From Synechococcales cyanobacterium CNB (GTDB lineage: Bacteria; Planctomycetota; Phycisphaerae; Phycisphaerales; UBA1924): DNA of 64,000 nt. Made by a program: the position numbers and the translations under genes. Positions 60,056 to 64,000 of this stretch are shown piece by piece (positions within the stretch are counted from its first letter, which is position 1; each line of letters opens with the position of its first letter). Under the pieces are notes generated by a model. It made no database searches. It was not told where the DNA came from and saw only the letters and a list, made by a program, of their open reading frames with translations. The stretch lies in contig SZOZ01000006.1 in assembly GCA_030263455.1 (NCBI GenBank), positions 81,285 to 145,284 on the forward strand, in the 5' to 3' direction.

Positions 60056-63000
60056 TCAGTTCTTGGTGATGAACTCGTCCAGGTTCATCACCGTCGTGCA
60101 CACCATCGTCCACGCCGCGTGCTCCGCGGCGTCCAGTGTCGTGTCGCGCCCCGATGCCCCGACCGACAGCAGCGCCTCCGCCGCCGCCGCGTCCCCCCGG
60201 AACGCCGCCAGTTCGCTCTCATACTGCCCCAGCAGCACGCCCGCTTCCGCCGCCGTCGGCACCCGGCTCAGCGTCCGCGCGAAGATGAACGCCAGCCGGC
60301 GTTCCGCCCCCCCCTCCGCCCGCATCGCCCGCTCAGCCAGCGAACGCGCCGCCTCCACGTACGTCGGGTCGTTCATCAGGTTCAGCGCCTGCAGCGGCGT
60401 GTTCGTCCGCCCCCGTCGCACGATGCACGTCTCGAAGTTCGGCGCGTCGAACACCGCCATCGCAGGGTGCGGAGCGGTGCGCTTGCGGTACGTGTACATG
60501 CTCCGCCGGTAGAGGTCCTCCCCCTCGCTCGGCACGTACACCTGCCCCGAGAACTCCTGCCCGAACGGGTCGTACGCCACATCCTTCCACACGTCCGGCG
60601 GCTGATACGGCCTCACGCCAGGCCCCCCGATCCGCTCCGACAGCAGCCCCGACGCCGCCAGCGCCGTATCCCTCACCGCCTCCGCTCCAAGCCGGAACCG
60701 CGGCCCGCGCGACAGCAGCCGGTTGTCCGCGTCCGCCTCCAGCCGATCCGCCGTCACCCGCGATGACTGCCGATACACCGACGAGGCCAGGATCAGCCGC
60801 ACCAGCCCCTTCACATCCCACCCCGACTCCACGAACTCCACCGCCAGCCAGTCCAGCAACTCCGGGTGCGAGGGCCACTCGCTCTGCGCTCCGAAGTCCT
60901 CGCTCGTGCGCACCAGGCCGGACCCGAACAGCATCTGCCACACACGGTTCACGAACACCCGTGCCGTCAGCGGGTTCGCAGGCCCTACCAGCCACTCCGC
61001 CAGCGCAAGCCGATCCGGCTTCGCCCCCTCCGGCAGCCGACCCAGAAACTCAGGGATCCCCGGGCTCAGCGCATCGCCGACAGGATGCTCGTAGTGCCCC
61101 CGTGCCAGCACCCGCGTCTCGCGCGGCGTCTCCATCTCCTGCATCACCATCACCGTCGGGATCGCCGCCAGCAGCGCACGCTCCTCGGCACGCATGTCCT
61201 CCAGCGTCGCCTTCATCGCCAGCCACTCCGGCGACCGCGTCGCCCGGAAGTGATCCCGCAGCAGCGCCCGCTGCGCCTCCGTCCGCTCCGCCTCAGGCCT
61301 CTCCGCCGCCAGCAGCACGGGCAACGGCGCAATGTCCCCGTCCCCCCCCCTCGGGTCAAAGTAGAACGCATACCCGCCGGCGTAGTTCACCACCTTCAGA
61401 AGCAGCTCGTTCTCGCCCTCGCGCAGCGCGAGATCGACGAAGTCCTGGTCCGGCGCGACACTCCGCGCGGCTGCGTTCGTATGCACCTGCTCCCCGTTCA
61501 CCCACACCTTGATCGCGTCGTCCGACCCGAGCGACACCCGCAGCGTGCGCGCCGACGGCACGTGAACCGTCCGCCGCAGGTACGTCGCCGAGTTCATCCC
61601 CGTCAGTTCGTGCGCCATGCCGTCCACGAACTCCGCCCGCTCGACCCACTCGACGTCCTCGCCGGCCTCAGGGCCGAACGCCCGTTCGAACGCCGCACGC
61701 CCAGACTCCGCCGCATACGGCCCCGCCACAGACCACGCCCCCATCACCGCCGGCCTCACCGCCGCCGCGTACGCCCCGTCCGAAGACACCGCCAGCCGGA
61801 ACCGCCCGATCCCGTGCTGCCCGAACTTCGACTCGAACCGCAGCCGCACGCGCACACGAGTCCCGCCCTCGAAACCCGCCGGCTCCGCCGGCACGAACTC
61901 CGCCGTCCGGTTCTCGCGACGTTCGTACCCCGTCACCGCCCAACCGCTCCCCGCGTCGCCGTCGATCGCGTTCCGCACCGGGAACGTCGCCTGCTCGTGG
62001 TCCGCCCGCGCACCCGCGATCGCCACCGCCCGGAACTCCCCTTCCCTCGCCGGCGCGGCCTCGACCTCGAACCCCGTCAGCACGAAGTTCCCGTTGTACG
62101 CCCGCCCAGCCCCACCGTGCGGCAACGACTCGTGCGTCAACGCCTCCAGTCGCACCGCTTCCACTCGGCCCTCCACCACCGCCTCGAACTCGTACACGTC
62201 CACGTCCGGGTTCACGCCCGACGCCAGCACAGAACCATCCTCCAACGCCTCCAGCGCCGATCCACCCGAAGACTCCACACGCTCCGGAGTCAGCCACCGC
62301 CACCGACCCGACAGCGAGTCCGACAGGCTCCGCTCCCACGCCGCCTGCGCAGCGTCCACCTCCGGCAGCGGGCCTTCCACACTCGCAGACTGCCTCGCGA
62401 TGCTCTCACGCACCGCCGCCAGCGCGGCCTCCTGCCCCGGGTCCGGCGCCATCATCGTCGGCGCGGCGTTCCCCTCCCGACCGTCAATCCCCTGCTCCGA
62501 CACCGTGTTGAAGAACGCGTAGAACCGGTAGAAATCCCGCTGCGTGATCGGGTCATACTTGTGGTCGTGGCACTGCGCGCACGCCATCGTCAGCCCGAGC
62601 CACACCGTCGCCGTCGTGTTCACACGATCGACCACGTACTCGTTCAGGTACTCCTCCGCGATCGCCCCCCCCTCGAAGTTGATCATGTGGTTCCGGTTGA
62701 ACCCGCTCGCGATCCGCTCCTCCGCCGTCGCCCCGGGCAGCAGGTCGCCCGCGATCTGCTCCACCGTGAACCGATCAAACGGCACGTTCCGGTTGAACGC
62801 CTCGATCACCCACTCGCGCCAACGCCACATGTACCGCTCGTTGTCGATGTGGTACCCGTTGCTGTCCGCGTACCGCGCCGCGTCAAGCCACTCCAGCGCC
62901 ATCCGCTCCCCGTACCGCGGCGAAGCCAGCAGCCGATCCACCACGCGCTCCCACGCGTCCGGCCGCGCATCCGCCACGAACGCCTCGACCTCCTCGGGCG

Positions 63001-63688
63001 TCGGCGGCAGCCCCGTCACGTCCAGCGACGCCCGACGGATCAGCGTCCGACGGTCCGCCTCCGGCGACGGCGTCAGACCAGCCTCCGCCAATTGCGCCGC
63101 GATGAACACATCGATCGGCGTCCGTACCCATCCCTGAAACGCCTCTCCACGCACCCGAGGCACACCCGGTCGCTCCGGCACGACGAACGCCCAGTGCGCA
63201 GAGTACTCCGCCCCAGCGTCGATCCACGCACGAAGCGTCTCCACCTGTCCCGCTGTCAGCGTCTTCCCCGAGTCCGCCGGCGGCATTCGCTCCGCCGGCT
63301 CCGACGCCGTCACCATCCGCACCAGCAGGCTCGCCCCCGCATCCCCCGGCACCACAGCCGCTCCCCGCTCCCGAGCCGCTGTCGCCCCCTCCCACGTATC
63401 CAGCCGCAGGCCCGCCTCCCGCGCCGACTCATCCGGCCCGTGACACTTGAAGCACGCATCCGACAAAATCGGCCGCACGTCCCGGTTGAAGTCCACGCCG
63501 CCCGCACGTTGAACCGGCACCCCGACCACCGTCGCCGGCACAACGACAGCCGACGGGTGTCCCCCTTGCGTTCCTACCACGAGCGCAGCCGCCACCCCCA
63601 GCCCCCCGATCACGCCCCCGACCGAAAGTGTCCACCACGCCCCCCTCAGGAGCCTGACAATGCGGGCCTGGTTCAAGAGTCGAGGCAC
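60056..63688 (-). CDS. large planctomycete cytochrome c / DUF1549 / DUF1553 protein with central beta domain
   Basis: A 1210-aa protein. A transmembrane anchor lies near residues 15-40, then a cytochrome domain with [20 protein letters not shown] (CFKCH at 79-83), then DUF1549 (about 165-400, with MACAQCHDHKYDPITQRDFY). A central region of about 400 residues (about 430-840) looks like one or two beta-sandwich modules (VEAVRLEALTHESLPHGGAG, FPVRNAIDGDAGSGWAVTGY as in discoidin-like domains, VSLGSDDAIKVWVNGEQVHT). Then comes DUF1553 (about 895-1190). The start is set at GTG 63688 because GGGAGG lies 6 nt upstream. The central modules may bind carbohydrate, placing substrate near the haem domains. 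Confidence 0.9.
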   Translation of the reverse strand: MPRLLNQARIVRLLRGAWWTLSVGGVIGGLGVAAALVVGTQGGHPSAVVVPATVVGVPVQRAGGVDFNRDVRPILSDACFKCHGPDESAREAGLRLDTWEGATAARERGAAVVPGDAGASLLVRMVTASEPAERMPPADSGKTLTAGQVETLRAWIDAGAEYSAHWAFVVPERPGVPRVRGEAFQGWVRTPIDVFIAAQLAEAGLTPSPEADRRTLIRRASLDVTGLPPTPEEVEAFVADARPDAWERVVDRLLASPRYGERMALEWLDAARYADSNGYHIDNERYMWRWREWVIEAFNRNVPFDRFTVEQIAGDLLPGATAEERIASGFNRNHMINFEGGAIAEEYLNEYVVDRVNTTATVWLGLTMACAQCHDHKYDPITQRDFYRFYAFFNTVSEQGIDGREGNAAPTMMAPDPGQEAALAAVRESIARQSASVEGPLPEVDAAQAAWERSLSDSLSGRWRWLTPERVESSGGSALEALEDGSVLASGVNPDVDVYEFEAVVEGRVEAVRLEALTHESLPHGGAGRAYNGNFVLTGFEVEAAPAREGEFRAVAIAGARADHEQATFPVRNAIDGDAGSGWAVTGYERRENRTAEFVPAEPAGFEGGTRVRVRLRFESKFGQHGIGRFRLAVSSDGAYAAAVRPAVMGAWSVAGPYAAESGRAAFERAFGPEAGEDVEWVERAEFVDGMAHELTGMNSATYLRRTVHVPSARTLRVSLGSDDAIKVWVNGEQVHTNAAARSVAPDQDFVDLALREGENELLLKVVNYAGGYAFYFDPRGGDGDIAPLPVLLAAERPEAERTEAQRALLRDHFRATRSPEWLAMKATLEDMRAEERALLAAIPTVMVMQEMETPRETRVLARGHYEHPVGDALSPGIPEFLGRLPEGAKPDRLALAEWLVGPANPLTARVFVNRVWQMLFGSGLVRTSEDFGAQSEWPSHPELLDWLAVEFVESGWDVKGLVRLILASSVYRQSSRVTADRLEADADNRLLSRGPRFRLGAEAVRDTALAASGLLSERIGGPGVRPYQPPDVWKDVAYDPFGQEFSGQVYVPSEGEDLYRRSMYTYRKRTAPHPAMAVFDAPNFETCIVRRGRTNTPLQALNLMNDPTYVEAARSLAERAMRAEGGAERRLAFIFARTLSRVPTAAEAGVLLGQYESELAAFRGDAAAAEALLSVGASGRDTTLDAAEHAAWTMVCTTVMNLDEFITKN

Positions 63689-63724
63689 GAACAACCTCCC
63701 GTCGCGGCACGGCCTGTCCCCGCC

Positions 63725-63730
63725 AGTCTA
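63725..63730 (-). promoter_or_regulatory. -10 element of the 1210-aa cytochrome gene
   Basis: TAGACT on the minus strand. It predicts a roughly 30-nt leader that carries the GGGAGG ribosome binding site. Confidence 0.4.
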
Positions 63731-63913
63731 CAGGATGGCCGTTCGATCCCGAAACACCCGGACGTGCCGCTCTTCCCCAGCACCCCGCCGGGGAGGTGCC
63801 AGATGCCTGCCTCGATGCCGCATGCCCCGATACCTTTCTCCAGTTCCACTCTCTCACTTCAACTCGCTCCGTTTCCGCCTCCTCTTCTCTCCTCCTCCTC
63901 TCCTTCCTCCGAG

Positions 63914-63942
63914 CCTCGGGGCGGGGCCTTGCAGGCCCCGCC
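63914..63942. repeat. palindromic repeat family A, copy A5
   Basis: CCTCGGGGCGGGGCCTTGCA followed by GGCCCCGCC. It is intergenic and follows a pyrimidine tract, the only family-A copy in the window outside a coding frame. Confidence 0.75.
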
Positions 63943-64000
63943 GACCCACCTGCGACCTCCCGCGCGCACACCGCGCGCCCCGCCCAGCCCAATCCCCGCC

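Larger units (their letters stand above)
63695..64000. other. 306-bp region upstream of the large cytochrome gene
   Basis: It contains the promoter side of the 1210-aa gene (TAGACT at 63725-63730, minus strand), a long pyrimidine tract (about 63832-63910) and family-A copy A5. No gene is seen up to the window end. Confidence 0.6.

Overview
The window is high-GC bacterial DNA with tightly packed genes on both strands. It most likely comes from a Planctomycetota genome of the class Phycisphaerae. The evidence is two planctomycete cytochrome/DUF1549/DUF1553 plus DUF1501 cassettes, a DUF2231-cytochrome-LRR protein, tandem DUF1573 proteins, a prepilin-like protein with a class III signal, a PEP-CTERM-like surface protein, and a secreted protease ending in the dockerin-like DFN(G/R)D...FLNxW motif. 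No phage, plasmid, integron or CRISPR locus is visible.

Layout: 1-2171 holds the end of an ABC-permease/lipoprotein operon. 2195-6817 holds PurE, a prepilin-like protein, a beta-propeller dehydrogenase-like protein, a membrane coiled-coil protein, a cupin and a metallo-beta-lactamase-fold hydrolase. 6824-11726 is a minus-strand LolC/E-LolD-hydrolase-GH3 operon. 11841-17254 holds a Dus tRNA dihydrouridine synthase, a large secreted zinc protease and a DUF1573 protein. 17487-20598 is a second DUF1573 gene followed by rhodanese, MauE/DoxX-like, ribosomal bS18 and free-methionine sulfoxide reductase genes. 20736-26719 holds an RluA-type pseudouridine synthase, a TolB-like protein, an esterase fused to a duplicated unknown domain, an unknown protein and fumarylacetoacetase. 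26975-34197 holds FIST, SH3, TolC-like, threonylcarbamoyl-AMP synthase and isocitrate dehydrogenase genes. 34175-39303 holds MddA with an unknown partner, RpiA with an ALDH7 dehydrogenase, and a PfkB kinase. 39353-48629 is rich in repeats and holds rdgB, a PEP-CTERM-like protein, DnaK, a sulfotransferase, MqnE, a RAYT-like transposase and an alcohol dehydrogenase. 48692-50447 is rplS-trmD-rpsP, followed by an octamer tandem repeat and tRNA-Leu. 51040-52715 holds a GATase and a DNA glycosylase. 52725-63688 is the planctomycete cytochrome/DUF1501 region.

The most striking observation is the behaviour of palindromic repeats. Family A (core GGGGCCTTTCAGGCCCCG) flanks, as inverted 32-bp ends, a Y1/HUH REP-associated transposase (RAYT) that sits in frame inside rdgB, so one open frame reads RdgB-RAYT-RdgB. 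Single family-A copies are also in frame inside the GH3 gene and the sulfotransferase gene, and three copies are read in the same frame to give a GL(Q/K)G(P/R)AP peptide. Family B surrounds a second RAYT-like gene and supplies the stop codon of mqnE. mqnE also carries an in-frame insertion of about 50 codons. Family C forms inverted, REPIN-like pairs in three intergenic gaps. This resembles the protein-embedded palindromic elements known from Rickettsia.

A second pattern is transcription. Thirteen genes have a TANNNT hexamer ending 5-7 nt before the start codon (ATG, GTG or TTG). This is the signature of leaderless mRNAs, and it also decides several starts. Genes without it have a GGAGG-type ribosome binding site or overlap the gene before them (ATGA/GTGA).
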